A DNA stretch of 62,434 nt, taken from contig KN834901.1 in assembly GCA_000827265.1 (NCBI GenBank), positions 1 to 62,434 of the forward strand. The letters are read 5' to 3'. The stretch is from Collybiopsis luxurians FD-317 M1 (taxonomy: Eukaryota; Basidiomycota; Agaricomycetes; Agaricales; Omphalotaceae). The notes beneath the pieces are model-generated. The model had not been told where the DNA came from and made no database searches. It worked only from the letters and a program-made list of their open reading frames with translations. Positions 12,187-22,953 of the stretch are shown one piece after another. The stretch's first letter is position 1, and each line of letters begins with the position of its first letter. The translations under genes were made by a program, and so were the position numbers.

Positions 12187-13402
12187 TCAAAATGTAAACC
12201 CAAGAAACACTGTTACACTATCAACCTCAATGAAACCCTTCAGCTCTGAACGCGGCAATAAGCTCTTCATGCGATCCAGAGTGGTTTGGTCAACTGGACC
12301 GTGACTTTTAGAGTAGCCATATGAGCCGTCGCGCCTCGTACATCGGAAGCACACGCGTTTCAATAATCCCAGCCTGTGTCTCTTCACCAATGCAGCATCC
12401 AAGCTGACCCAATCTTTCAGATGGTGAGCTGGATCGATACCACCTCTAGTAGGGCTAAAATCTATACAAATATCATGCATGGGAGCAGGAAGTTCAAGGA
12501 TGTTGACTAGAAAGTAGGCCATGTCGCCAGACTGGTAGCATGTAATGACAAGCCAGAAGAATTTCATACTCCTGACTGCGGTAATAATTCCTGTTTAAAA
12601 GACCATCGTGAGTAAAGGTACATTCATTTCTCGACTTGCCTGGTATAGCTACGGATGCCCCATTTCCTATATCCAGGGCAAAATGTGTATTAGGTTGAAG
12701 AGCTTTCCAAAAGGAATCAAAACATTCAGGCATACATAACGCCAAGTCAACGAAAGCATCCCGTTGTGCTGGGCATTCAGAGGATGTCTTGAATCCGTTT
12801 CCGATAGCATGAAGCATGCCTTGGCTTGAGCCCCTTAAGGTTAGGACTTCCAGTGTGCTAGGAAGAGTAAGAATTCGTTCAGGATCGGCAATGAAAACAG
12901 TGTCGAGCGCAAGGAGTTTCAAGCCATTTAGCGACCCGGGCATTCGACAAAAAGATTGGAACTCTTCGTCGAGGGCGAGGGGCGCACCGAGCACCTGCAA
13001 TTGCTTAAGTTTACCACCCAAATGAGATTCTGCTACTTTCCGGTAAAGTACACTGCTCGGATAGCGGATCGTTAAGGATTTGAGCGATGGCAAGTTTTGC
13101 AGAACAAATGCAATGACGGTGTACTACGGTAGGTCATCGTAATAAATGAGCTTTTGAACGAACTTTCCGAGGATTGTTGTTTGTGGACCGCGCAGAAGTT
13201 CAACGAATAGGTTTGCCAGTGGGCAAGAAGTGGAAGAAATTTTAATTAATCTAATCGTTCTAAAGATGAGGGACTGGGATAACGATGCAAAATCCCAGCA
13301 GACAAGCGAAGTAGTCCGAAGAGAAGGCAGGTCATCGGTCAGATTTTCGATGATAAGAGCAAATATTTCATTTGAAAATCGACATTCTCTCCTACCTTCC
13401 AT
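12187..13402 (-). pseudogene. F-box protein paralogue with in-frame stop
   Basis: The translation starts MEGRRECRFSNEIFALI, an F-box-like helix pair (residues about 8-50, with SLxxTSxVC), followed by a leucine-rich middle and a C-terminal part with the motif VCFRCTRRDGSYG. It aligns along its length with the intact neighbour at 13663-14914. A TAG at 13122-13124 interrupts the frame after YYDDLP, where the neighbour reads on without a gap. An intron at 12591-12639 uses a GC donor (CCAG|GCAAGT), at the same place as in the neighbour. Family knowledge: F-box proteins are substrate adaptors of SCF ubiquitin ligases. One nonsense change is the only lesion seen, so recent loss or a sequencing error are both possible. 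Confidence 0.75.
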
Positions 13403-13662
13403 GGGTTGTAGATTCGCTTAAACTTGAGCGGAATCGTGGTAATCTTTGAAAGAGTAGTTTGGGCGCTAGCCGGCGCCTACTTTACTTTTTGTGGAGTAGC
13501 GACGTTCGCTATCGTAAGTAAAAATCGCTCCTGGCGCGTATTCAGTCGTTCATCGACATGTAGAAGTCAGGGTATTGTCCTCTCAGGAAAACTGCCGACC
13601 TTCATTATTATCGCAGATTAAAATTGACTGTGACAAGGGCGTAGCAATGTCGGATACAGATA

Positions 13663-14914
13663 TCAAAACGTAGGCTCGAAAAACACCGTGGCACTATTGA
13701 CCTCAACAAATCCCCTCTGCTTCGAATACGGTAACAAGTTCTCCAGACGACTAAGAATACCTCGGTCAACAGGTCCGTCCAGAGAGGCGAATGAGCCGCT
13801 GCAGCCATACGAGCCGTCGCGCCTCGTACACCTAAAGCATACACGCTCCAAACATCCCATCTCAAACCTCTCCACCAACGCAGCATCCAACTCGACCCAA
13901 TATCTCAAACTTTGCGCCAAATCAGGGGCATAAGCAATAGCCGTACTGCTGAAATCTATACAAATTTCATGTATAGAATGCGGAAGGTGAGGTACAAGCT
14001 GGGCGAATAACCTCGCATTGAAATGGGATTGGCCGCACGGGAGGACGAGCCCTTCCGCTTTAATGCCTTTAGTAGCAGAGGCAATTTCTAGTTAGCATTC
14101 GCCGTGAGTAGATCTAAAGACTGATATACGCTTTTTCTCAAAACTTGCCTAATCCATCATAGACAGCACAGAATCCGACGTCTAGAATGATTTGGGTATC
14201 AGAGTTTAGAGCTTTCCAAAAGGCTTCACAGTTCCCAGCCGCCCCCACACACGTCTTATCATCAATGAAAAAGGTCTGAAGTGCTGGGGGATTAGGCGAC
14301 GCCTTCATCCCGTGTCCTATGATATTGAATGTGGCTTCACTGATGTACGCCAAAGCTAAAATTTCCAGCGAGCTAGGAAGGAAAAGAGTCCATTCGGTAT
14401 CAAGGATTTCTACGCCAGTGAGAGCAAGATATTTCAAACTTTTCAGAGAATACAGCATATTCTGAAAAAGCTCGGAAGCTTGGCGCGTACGGAGCATGAC
14501 TCGGGAGAGCTGAAGTTCCTGTAGTTTCGCTCCCAAGTGGGCTCCGATGACTGTCCAATAAAGTTCAACGTAATGCGGACAGATCATCCTGAATGAAACG
14601 AGCGACGTCAAGTTTTGCAAAATAAATGACGTTGTAGCGATGTCTTGTGCATCACTAGGAGCATACAGAGTGAGCTTTTGAACGAGCTTCCCGAGGGATA
14701 CTGTCTGTGGATCGCGAAGAAGGCTAAGAAAGCGATCCCCCTTGGAGGAAGGGAGGACTAAGTCAATCGTTCGGAAGATGAAGGACTGGGATAGTGACGC
14801 CAGGTCCCGGCAGACTATAGAGGTATTTCGAAGTGAAACAACATCTTCGGCCAGATTTTCCATGATGAGAACAAAAATCTCGTTCGAAAATCGACGTTCC
14901 TTTCCGTCTTCCAT
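13663..14914 (-). CDS. F-box protein (Agaricomycete type)
   Basis: Two exons (14914-14149 and 14087-13663) are joined by a GC-AG intron (donor TTAG|GCAAGT). The N-terminus RFSNEIFVLIMENL with SLRNTSIVCRDLASLSQ is F-box-like, expected to bind Skp1. The rest is leucine-rich and could form irregular repeats that recognise a substrate. The C-terminus carries CFRCTRRDGSYG, shared with the neighbouring pseudogene. Such proteins are strongly expanded in mushrooms and their targets are unknown. Start chosen at the first Met before the F-box, matching the paralogue. Confidence 0.82.
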
Positions 14915-15703
14915 GGGCGAATACCTAGCAGAAAGCGGGTGGGATTAATATCCGAAATGGGGCACCTATAGGCAGTGTGTTTACCTAGCTTTTGGTACGA
15001 GTGTAACAGTGGCTAAGGGTTAGAGACTCGCTGAATCCGGGGGGTCGTGGTGGAAACTGGAGAAGCGTGTTTCGGGCGCTCACGCTGTAAAGTCGGAAGG
15101 AAGGAAGTGCATCACACGGCATGTTCCCTAGGCAGAGAGAAACGCCGGCTCGGCGTCTGGTAATGTTCACACTAAGGTAGGCCTATCATCCTGTAGAAGA
15201 ACCCCCTTTTGAGAAAAAAATCCGTTCGTCAATGGTGAAATTTACGCGTCCGTTCCATATGCACCAACCTCAAGGAGTCAAGATATTGTCTCCAAGAAAA
15301 CTGTCTGTGACAAGAGGGCGCTGTTTGCGTATAGAACAGAAGGTTAATGAATCAATTGGTGGATGTTTTCCGGGGCGAAATAAAGTCTTTGGTCTCGACT
15401 CAGGCCGGGGTGCTGGGACAGTGAGGGCAGACTAGAAAAGTATTTTGGACTCTGATATACAGTCTCGATGGGAGCAAAAATTCGTTCCAACTTTAACCTT
15501 CCTTCTTGTACTGCATGTTCGAAGACCTGAGGGCACAAACCAGTCTATGAGAGCGGAGAGATCGTGATGGAAACTGGAGAAGGGTTAGTGTGGGCGCTAG
15601 CACCGTGAATTTATTCGCAGACAGTCAGCCTTATCGATCCGTAATCTTCATACTTGAATTGACTATACATTCTTCTGTGCTTAATCTATAGAATACAAGA
15701 CCC
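14915..15703. other. Intergenic region with degenerate duplicated segments
   Basis: Parts resemble the region upstream of the F-box pseudogene. A segment reading GTGG/ATGGAAACTGGAGAAG followed by GGGCGCT is present near 15047-15080 and 15571-15600, with a weaker copy at 13434-13470. An AAAACTG...CTGTGACAAG segment occurs near 15297-15315 and 13588-13636. These look like remnants of the tandem duplication that made the F-box pair. No gene is recognised. Confidence 0.5.
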
Positions 15704-16944
15704 TCAAGGTCGAAAGATATGTAGTCTGTTATCCCAAGAACAGCTCGCCAGCAGACCCTCTTCGTACAACGACCACGCGCACCCAACAACGAATTCCGTA
15801 TGTGCATCATGTATATATCGTAACACAGGCTGAGGGCCCATCGGCATCGTACTCCAGCTAAATAAAGCAATACTATGAGCACTCTGTAAGCAATCGACAT
15901 CTGGAAAAAAAACCCACATTCTACACGTCATATCATAACTCGCCGTGGCCAAAACATCCGCCTTATGAGGATTCCACTGTACCTTCCTAACCGCATACTC
16001 GTGTCCAGGTAGACTCGCCTCGCAAACGCCTCCCACTTGCGAATCACCCATCTTGACCATCCGACAGTCCCATACTTTGACCATACGATCCACGGTCCCG
16101 CTCGCGAGGACGAACGGACGGTACTTGTTCCAGTCAATGGTTAGGACTTCGCTGGTGGAAGCAGGGACAGTGAGTACAGCCGCGGAAAGAGGATTAGTGA
16201 AAGTATTCGTTCCCGGACCCGTTGCGTACGCGGGGGAACGGAGATCGAATATTTTGATTGTGCCGTCGGTAGAACATGTTGAGATGAGATCTGGCTGGTG
16301 CGGGGAAAAGAGGGCTTGGTAGGTGCAGGCCTGGTGGGCTTGCAATGTTAGAACAGATCGTGGTCGGTCTGGTTTCCACTGTAAGGGTATGAGGATAAGT
16401 TACGGAGGGTAGAACCTAATGGGGGACCTACGACTTTAACTGAGCCATCCCAACATGAAGATATAAAGGTATCTTTTTGGATATTGGACCAGTCTACGGA
16501 GAATACTTCTCTTGTATGTTCTTGCCAGGCTCCGATGGCAAGATTCTATGACTTTGTGAGGTCAAAGAGACTAGGGAATCTGATCCAAAGATGCTCACAT
16601 CGAGCATTATATCCCACAGCCGGATAGAACCATCTCCGGACGCTGTTACAATGTGATTTTCGTGAGCTTCAGACCAGGCAAGATCGTATAAGCCATCCTG
16701 CGATTCGAAACTGTGTGGATATCAGTATTTTCTCAGTAAGGTGAAAGAAGAGCGACAATTTATCGAGGTTGATGGCTGGAAGACCTGATGGACCTGGAAC
16801 AAGGGAAACGATGTGCAGACGACCATTTCCGACGAGACCAAAGTTGGCTGATGATGCGAGAGCTAGTCTAGTATTGTAAAATGGGGACCAAGCGAGGCCA
16901 TAATGAGCGAATCCTGGAGTTTGTAGGGCAGCGGGCGGGTTCAT
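15704..16944 (-). CDS. PEX7: Peroxin 7, PTS2 receptor (WD40)
   Basis: Five exons (16944-16757, 16710-16599, 16545-16432, 16378-15918, 15857-15704) give 342 aa, the usual Pex7 length. The N-terminus PGFAHYGLAWSPF and SANFGLVGNGRL is typical of Pex7, followed by about six WD40 repeats (DGSIRLWD, WDGSVKVW, DGTIKIFD, TVDRMVKVWD, and a final SWDNRLHIF). Pex7 is the cytosolic receptor that carries PTS2-tagged proteins to peroxisomes. The last intron (15858-15917, 60 nt, donor AT|GTGGGT) is a multiple of three without stops, so a naive model would retain it; splicing restores the family-like CRIWSTMPMGP. The gene is divergent from the sirtuin with 36 bp between start codons. The first donor (GTCGCT) is unusual. 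Confidence 0.93.
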
Positions 16945-16980
16945 TGTAAAGAATCAACCGGCTTTCTTTTCTACATTCAC
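16945..16980. promoter_or_regulatory. 36-bp space between divergent PEX7 and sirtuin start codons
   Basis: Only 36 bp separate the two start codons. Both 5' untranslated leaders must therefore be almost absent, start inside the opposite gene, or begin from a shared core promoter that overlaps coding sequence. No TATA box is visible. Confidence 0.75.
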
Positions 16981-18515
16981 ATGCGAGTATCTGTACCCCA
17001 TATTCCCCAGTCCGTCCTCGCTCTAAACTCGCCAGTAAACAGAGTATCGACCGCAGAAGCTATAGACCGCGTTTCCTCGTTTCTTGCTCCAGGAAATGTT
17101 ACATTGATTACAGGTGCAGGGGTCAGCGTAGACTCGGGTATCAGATCCTACAGGGGAGCCGATGGGCGGTATATTAATCCAAATTATAAACCCATTTTCT
17201 ATCATGAACTCACCAGCGAGGACGAGCAAGGCCAAGCCTTCAGGTGTGTTGAGCTCAGTTGTCTTAAAGGTGTGTTCCAGCTTGACGAACAGTTTAGACG
17301 GCGATATTGGTTACGGTCATATTTGGGGTACCCTTCCGTTCGAGATTCACTTCCAAATACAACCCATTTCGCTCTAGCTGCTCTACAATACTCTGGTGTA
17401 ATTCCCCGTATCATAACTCAGGTCCGTAGCCATTCCTTGACCTTCTTTGCATTCTCTGAGATCCTCCTTCAGAACGTTGACGGATTGCACCACAAAGCTT
17501 TGGCAGTCACTGACCCCAGTCCAACCTTTGTCCAAGACTCTATCCTTGAACTGCACGGCACTTTACATGTCAGCTCCCATTCGCACCTGCCCTCATTTGG
17601 TCTTTGATTGACATTCCCTGTCCCCGCCTGCTTCCTACCAGCGCGTACGATGCAAACATGGTCATATAACGGATAGATCTGTCTTCCAAGACTGGTTGGC
17701 ATCTGCCAATCCCAAGTGGAAGCAATTTGCGGATGCAGCTGAGCAAGAGCTTCGGACAAATCCTGACGGAGACGCAAGTTCCACACTTTCCTCCCCTTGA
17801 AATTCCCCGTTAAAGTTTCTGCTTTTCTTCAGGTTGCCATCGAACATTTGGGTGTTTCTTACAACGAATTCGTCATTCCGGAATGTCCCATTTGTTTACA
17901 AGAGAATAGACATATCAATATGGCAAGTGCATTCCAACCGTTTCTCATTCCTCATTTAAGGCTTGTTCTTCGTGCAGCACAAACCAGACTTGGTTTTCTT
18001 TGGAGAGAGCATCCACCAGTCTGTCAAGAACCGTTCGTACGTGCCATAGTTTCAGTACTCTTTGCTCCTTTGCTCACCCATCTCGGTCGTAGATACTTAG
18101 ACGTAGAAAGAAGCGATAGACTGCTTCTCATAGGAACAACATTATCCACGTTCTCTGCATTTAGGTGCGGTAATCTCACTTCCAGTTCAACATGTCGTAC
18201 CAAACTGACTACGACCTCCACGCCGCTTCCAGATTATTAAAACACGCCCTTCAACTGCAAAAACCTACTTTACTCATCAATGTCGGCCCTTCTCGTGCAG
18301 ACGGTATTCCAGGTGTAGAAAAATTAGATGTACCATCGGGAGATATTATGCGTCAGGTTGCGCGGAATGTAATGTGAGTTTGGTTTTCTTTTCACTTGGT
18401 GTTTTCCTGTCTCATTGGTCTTGTTCTGTTCAGTGGAAATCGAAGTATAATGGACGATTTAATAGAGGAAATGTTGTCCAGTGGAATTCGGAAGCCACCG
18501 GTGCCGGACGCATGA
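16981..18515 (+). CDS. Sirtuin, NAD-dependent protein deacylase (SIRT4-like class)
   Basis: Nine exons (16981-17243, 17298-17421, 17473-17568, 17642-17773, 17833-17922, 17978-18036, 18093-18164, 18233-18373, 18434-18515) give 352 aa. Motifs in order: GAGVSVDSGIRSYRG (NAD binding), TQNVDGLH, catalytic ELHG, a zinc region with RCKHGH and CPICL, MHKPDLVFFGES, GTTLSTFSAF and LINVGPSRAD. Family role: NAD-dependent removal of acyl groups or ADP-ribosylation, often mitochondrial in the SIRT4 class. Introns 4 and 5 use GC donors (GAC|GCAAGT and ATG|GCAAGT). Introns 1 and 2 are 54 and 51 nt, stop-free and multiples of three. The usual second zinc Cys of the first pair is missing (C-K-H-G-H); whether His substitutes is not known. 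Confidence 0.92.
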
Positions 18516-18970
18516 AAACAATGTCCTATAGAATTATCGAAGCGCTCAACTTACAATGTAAATATTCAACTGTAACACCCAACAAAACACTGTTATTATT
18601 ACCTGCCTAATTAATTAGAATGCTATGCAACAACACGCGTACGAGAAGAAGTTACGTTTAAGTATCGGAAAAGTAAGAGTCAGCGGGAGTCCGACGGAGC
18701 TGGTACACGAGAAAGCACATAAAGTATCAATGCGGATGCAGGATGCGATGCGATAAGGATAACATTGGAGGACCATTATATTTAGTTCTATGAGTGCGCT
18801 GAGATGGATAGGGTAACCTGTACTTGGATGCGATGCTTTCGAAAGACGAGACGAGACAGAGGGACGGAAAGAAAACAAGTCGTGGATCTGATTCTGATTG
18901 GAGTTCAGGTAACACGGGACGGTAAGATATAGAGAGACGGCGGGGCGACGTTCAATGCCGTCAAGTTTTC
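18516..18970. other. Convergent intergenic region
   Basis: This lies between the sirtuin stop and the stop of the zinc-finger gene. It includes one ACGCGT at about 18635. No gene is recognised. Confidence 0.5.
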
Positions 18971-20155
18971 CTAGGAAGCTTGTGGTGGACCTGCAGCTCC
19001 CGACGGTGACTCCTGAGGCTGCGCCGTAGAACGAGGGGGTCCAGACCGCAGAATCCTCTCATTTAAATCAACCCTCAACAAAGGATGATGATCATCGTCA
19101 TCATGAGCCTTGACCCCAACCCCAGCGCCAGCAACAATACTCCCGCCATCATCCAGGTCCAGGTCCGGATCTGAGAAATCTGCCATGCGAAGTTGAGACC
19201 AGTCCCACGCGCGCCAGTTGTCGCTGTACATATCATCGAAAGACGAAGAAGAATCAGAAGAGCCAGTACTAGTACGGTCGGGAGCTGGGAAGACGGGTGG
19301 AAGGCGGATTTGAATTCCGTGAGCGCGAGCAAAGTATTGTTCGGTTAGTACGTCGCGCTTTCGAGAGGCAGAGATCGGAATGGAGATAGGACGAGGGGGG
19401 GCGGGTTCGGACTCGTCGGCACTGTAGAGGTCGAGGTCGTCTTCATTGTCCGACGTTAGAGGGGGGGTGCTGATGGGGGTGAGAGAAGAGATGGAAGATG
19501 AGACGGAGGAGGCTCGCTGAGATGAAAAAGCACCGAGTCAGTGATCCACCCTTTTGAGACAGAGTTTCCACACCTTTGGTTTCCCGGTGGGCTTTGGTTT
19601 AGCTTGAGGAGCTTTGCGTCTACGTGGCGCTCTGTGTATTTGGATCAGTCTGGGCGGTTTATTCAAGGTAGACGAAGATCGATTATGGTCTTTGATTTTG
19701 TCGGTCTTTAAGCAACGCGCCTTGTGCTTGTTCCAATGATGATTGTCGAACAGGCTCTTGGTAGACAGTCGGACGCGATGCCCACAGCTCAGGCACTTTA
19801 CAGAATGAATAGACACGTCTGCAGTCCAAGGGTCGTCCTCCAGTTTTTTCTTCCTGGTCGCTGCAGCGCCTGGCAAAATTTGAGCGGGGTCACTGGGGGA
19901 AGTGAGAAGTTGGGTTGAGAGGAGGGGCAAACAATCGCAGATGCATTTTACCTCATCATGAGTATCTTAGAGGTGGAGGGACCAGCGCTGAGTATTTTCT
20001 CGAGTTAGCTTCGGGGATGAATGGGGACCATGCGATACTTACATCGGGACCAGGTGGTCAGCCTCGCTGGAATCGAACTAATGAAAACTTCAGTGCATGA
20101 ATGACCGAGAATACCGTTCAGCGAGCCGAGCGACACGTACTTTCGAGTTCTGCAT
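18971..20155 (-). CDS. C2HC zinc-finger protein A (one finger)
   Basis: Five exons (20155-20141, a 35-nt exon 2, a 36-nt exon 3, 19892-19574, 19516-18971) give 316 aa. One finger (residues about 62-89) has the spacing C-x2-C-x5-L-x5-F-x4-W-x2-H-x3-C. It is followed by a Lys/Arg/Pro-rich basic region (RRRKAPQAKPKPTGKPK) and a long acidic, Ser-rich C-terminus with DPDLDLDDGG. The same finger occurs three times in the adjacent gene. Spacing is BED-finger-like, so nucleic-acid binding is a reasonable guess; the function is unknown. The intron before exon 5 is read through in frame only to a stop, which supports splicing. Confidence 0.78.
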
Positions 20156-20537
20156 CGAAAATGGCTCGGTGTTGCTAATGAGGGGCACAGAAGTATGCGA
20201 TAGAAGGGAATTCACAGAAACGCGACGGAATATAGAGATTTTATAGCGTAGTTAACAGTTCATAAAAGTATCTCGTGGGGAGAGTGGAGGGGGGGGCAAA
20301 AGAACAAGAGGGACGCCTTGAAGAATGTGGTCAGGGTGAAAGGAGGAAGTGGCGAATTAACTACATGCATGCCTCCGCAGTTTGCCGCTACTTTTCCCGA
20401 CATGAGGACCACAAAAGGGCAATTGTATTTTGTATTACAATAGATACCAATAAGGAACGAATACAAGTATATCGGGTTTTAAAGATAGAAACGTAGATGA
20501 AACCGGGTGGGGGATATAATATAGTGGCAAGGGAGAA
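20156..20537. other. Spacer between the two C2HC finger genes
   Basis: This lies between the 3' end of gene B and the start of gene A, both on the minus strand. No convincing gene or core promoter box was found. Confidence 0.45.
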
Positions 20538-22243
20538 TCAAGCGGAGGTAGACGTAGTGGAAGGAATATCTGACACCGGCGCGCCCTTGCTCATGCTCTC
20601 TCTAAAACCACGCACAAATGACTTGAACGGCATAACGAACCATCCCAATACCGAAGGCGGTTCCTTGTCGGGAGCGACATATTCCTCGGTACGGGGCCGA
20701 ACCTGCGGCCTAGCATCAGGATCACCTTTGGGTAGTTCGACTTCCGTATCTTCGAGGCGGCGCTTGACACCTTTTGGTGCAGGTGCCTCTGGGGCCACAA
20801 CCGTTGACGAGGACCCAACGGACGAAGGGGAGCGCGTGGGAAACGGTACACTCCCGGCCTTGGATCTGCGGGTTGCCATTAAGTCAGCTCATCTGAATTG
20901 TGACGAGAAGTAAAACAGAGCCTCAACCGGTCACATCCCGCTTTATGTTCATTCCACAGCGTAAGATTGTAGTCCACATCTTTCGTCAATTCAACTGTGA
21001 TGTTGCAGGTGGCGCACACGACCGTATTTGTGCTAAATGACTTGACCTGTTCATCATTGACAAGCTGTAGTTTGCGCGCAGCTGTGGCTACTCGAGAGCT
21101 GGGACTGGAGAAGCGTGAGGAGCGAGGAGACAGCGGACTAGAATTTTAACGCACATTGGAGCATTGCATGATCTATTGTGCTGCTTCCAATTAGAAAGAT
21201 CGTACGCGGTTGTGTTGTTCAGACGAATCCATTTGGTACAGTTCTTGCAAAGCACTTGCTCTGGTTCGACCTCTTGAATATTCGGGTCGGCAAGGAGAAT
21301 ACCTTTTCTCTCTTCTTCAGTCAAGCGAGTGCGGGGGGTAGCAGCAGATCCTCCGTCGGTTGCCTCGGGACTAGCTTGATGCCTGCAAAGACGATGAACT
21401 ATGAAAAGAGCTCCGATATCTAATACACGCACTCTACGGCAGGCTTGAGATCACACTTGGCGCGATGCTTCTCCCAGGGTCGGACGTTATAGGTTGTCTG
21501 CTTGCCCAGTGACACATATTTCTGACATCTTGTACATTTGACCCGGTTAGGCTCGAGTGAACCGCATTCTGGCTGATTCTTGAAATACTCGATGCGTTCC
21601 TCTTCTGTGCGGCGTACACGATTGCTGTTGGTCATGACAGAATCGGCAACAGAAGCGCCGTCATCGAAGTCGGATTCAGAGGGGGCGATTTGGCTACAGA
21701 AAAAAATTATCACATTGCTGTAAGTATGAGTACAGCACAAGACGAACAGTTGGGAGATAGAAGACTTGGGTTTGTGTCCACGAATGGACACAGGCTTCTT
21801 GGAGGATGGAGGAGTTGAGGTGGCAGTTGATTGGATGTTCTTGAGGGACGCTACGGAAGATGAACCGCGAACATGACCTTTCTTGCTCTTGACAGATACA
21901 TTGTCCGGAACATCAGACTCGACTCGGGGGCGTTTGGCGGAGCTAGATTAGATGATAAATCGAGGCTCGTGTCTCAATTTATGCCAGCTTACCGCGACGC
22001 GACTGGAGTCGTACTTTCCGGGGGCTGTATTCAAACTTGAGCGAAGACCTATATATACAGATAGCAGCTACTAACGCTCATGTCTGTAAGCTTCTTCGAC
22101 GTGTTTGGCGACTTGCTGACCCGTTTCGCAGCTTGCTCGCCGTCACTGTGGCCGCTTTCTGAGTTTTGAGCAGATCTGTTTCTAAGCGAGTTCAGCGAGC
22201 GCAATGAGTCTTCAAGACAAATGTACACGTACTCTGCATCCAT
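20538..22243 (-). CDS. C2HC zinc-finger protein B (three fingers)
   Basis: Multi-exon gene. Three fingers with identical spacing, C-x2-C-x5-L-x5-Y-x4-W-x2-H-x3-C, are encoded at 21536-21453, 21249-21166 and 21016-20933. The first two are preceded by RRTEEER and RLTEEER plus an acidic linker. A Ser/Pro-rich N-terminus and a C-terminal segment with KGVKRRLED (likely nuclear signal) flank them. Consistent splices join the fingers: a 50-nt intron at 21154-21105 and one from 20939 down to 20866. The 5' end is uncertain: ATG at 22243 is used here, but 22276 or an upstream exon starting at 22450 (MDTPSQSPPQSPP) are possible. Function is unknown; a nuclear DNA- or RNA-binding role is inferred. Confidence 0.72.
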
Positions 22244-22450
22244 AGATTCTTCTCTTCTTCTCTGTAACCGAAACACCCTTGGTCAACACGAAAGACCATG
22301 TCATCGCGATAAATTTAACGTGCCTTTTGTTTGCGAGAATATTTCGTGATTTTGGCTGGCCTGGGACTGGGAATGAGATTGGAATAGAGTTGGAAAAGAT
22401 GGAACACACTTGGGGGGGCTTTGTGGGGGGCTTTGTGAAGGAGTGTCCAT

Positions 22451-22953
22451 AGTTGAAATCTAAATCTTATAAAAGGATGAAAGGAGTGTCTAAAGTACAG
22501 CGGGCGCTTAGCGCTTAGCATCAACAATGTGCATTCCCACGGATTCAATAAACGCCTTGTCCCTTTATGGAAACAATACACGCGTCGCGTCCAAAGAGAA
22601 CCAAATTACATTGTTCGAGAGACGATAATATTCCTGTATTTCTATTGATCCTAACCTATCCAAATATGAACAAAATCCCAAAGATACTAGCTCCGAGACC
22701 CAGAATAAAAATTAAAATAAATGGCACGCCTGATAATGCTGCAGGACTAGCTCTGCAGGTACTATACGAATGAGTGTGTAGAGTAAAAAAGGCTCGTAAC
22801 AATGCATAAAAACCGTGAATGTAAACTTCCAGAAGACGAAAAATTATGAATGAGTCTACACAGTCAACGCGTAGTTGCAGTAAAATAAAAAAATGCAATG
22901 CAGGCTATCGATACAGTGGATGAGGACGAGTGTCATTGTGTCGTTCGAGATGT
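22451..22953. other. Intergenic region with a GGCGCT repeat
   Basis: Two spaced GCGCTTA units (CGGGCGCTTAGCGCTTAGC, 22500-22518) lie upstream of the zinc-finger gene B, and an ACGCGT follows at about 22579. The rest (22600-22950) is A+T-rich 3' flank of the GH16 gene. No gene is recognised. Confidence 0.5.

Noticed and set aside
21138..21154. A 17-nt intron (GTGCGT...CTAG) in zinc-finger gene B that would keep the frame
   Set aside because: A 50-nt intron from the same donor to a downstream CAG also keeps the frame and is of normal size for this fungus.
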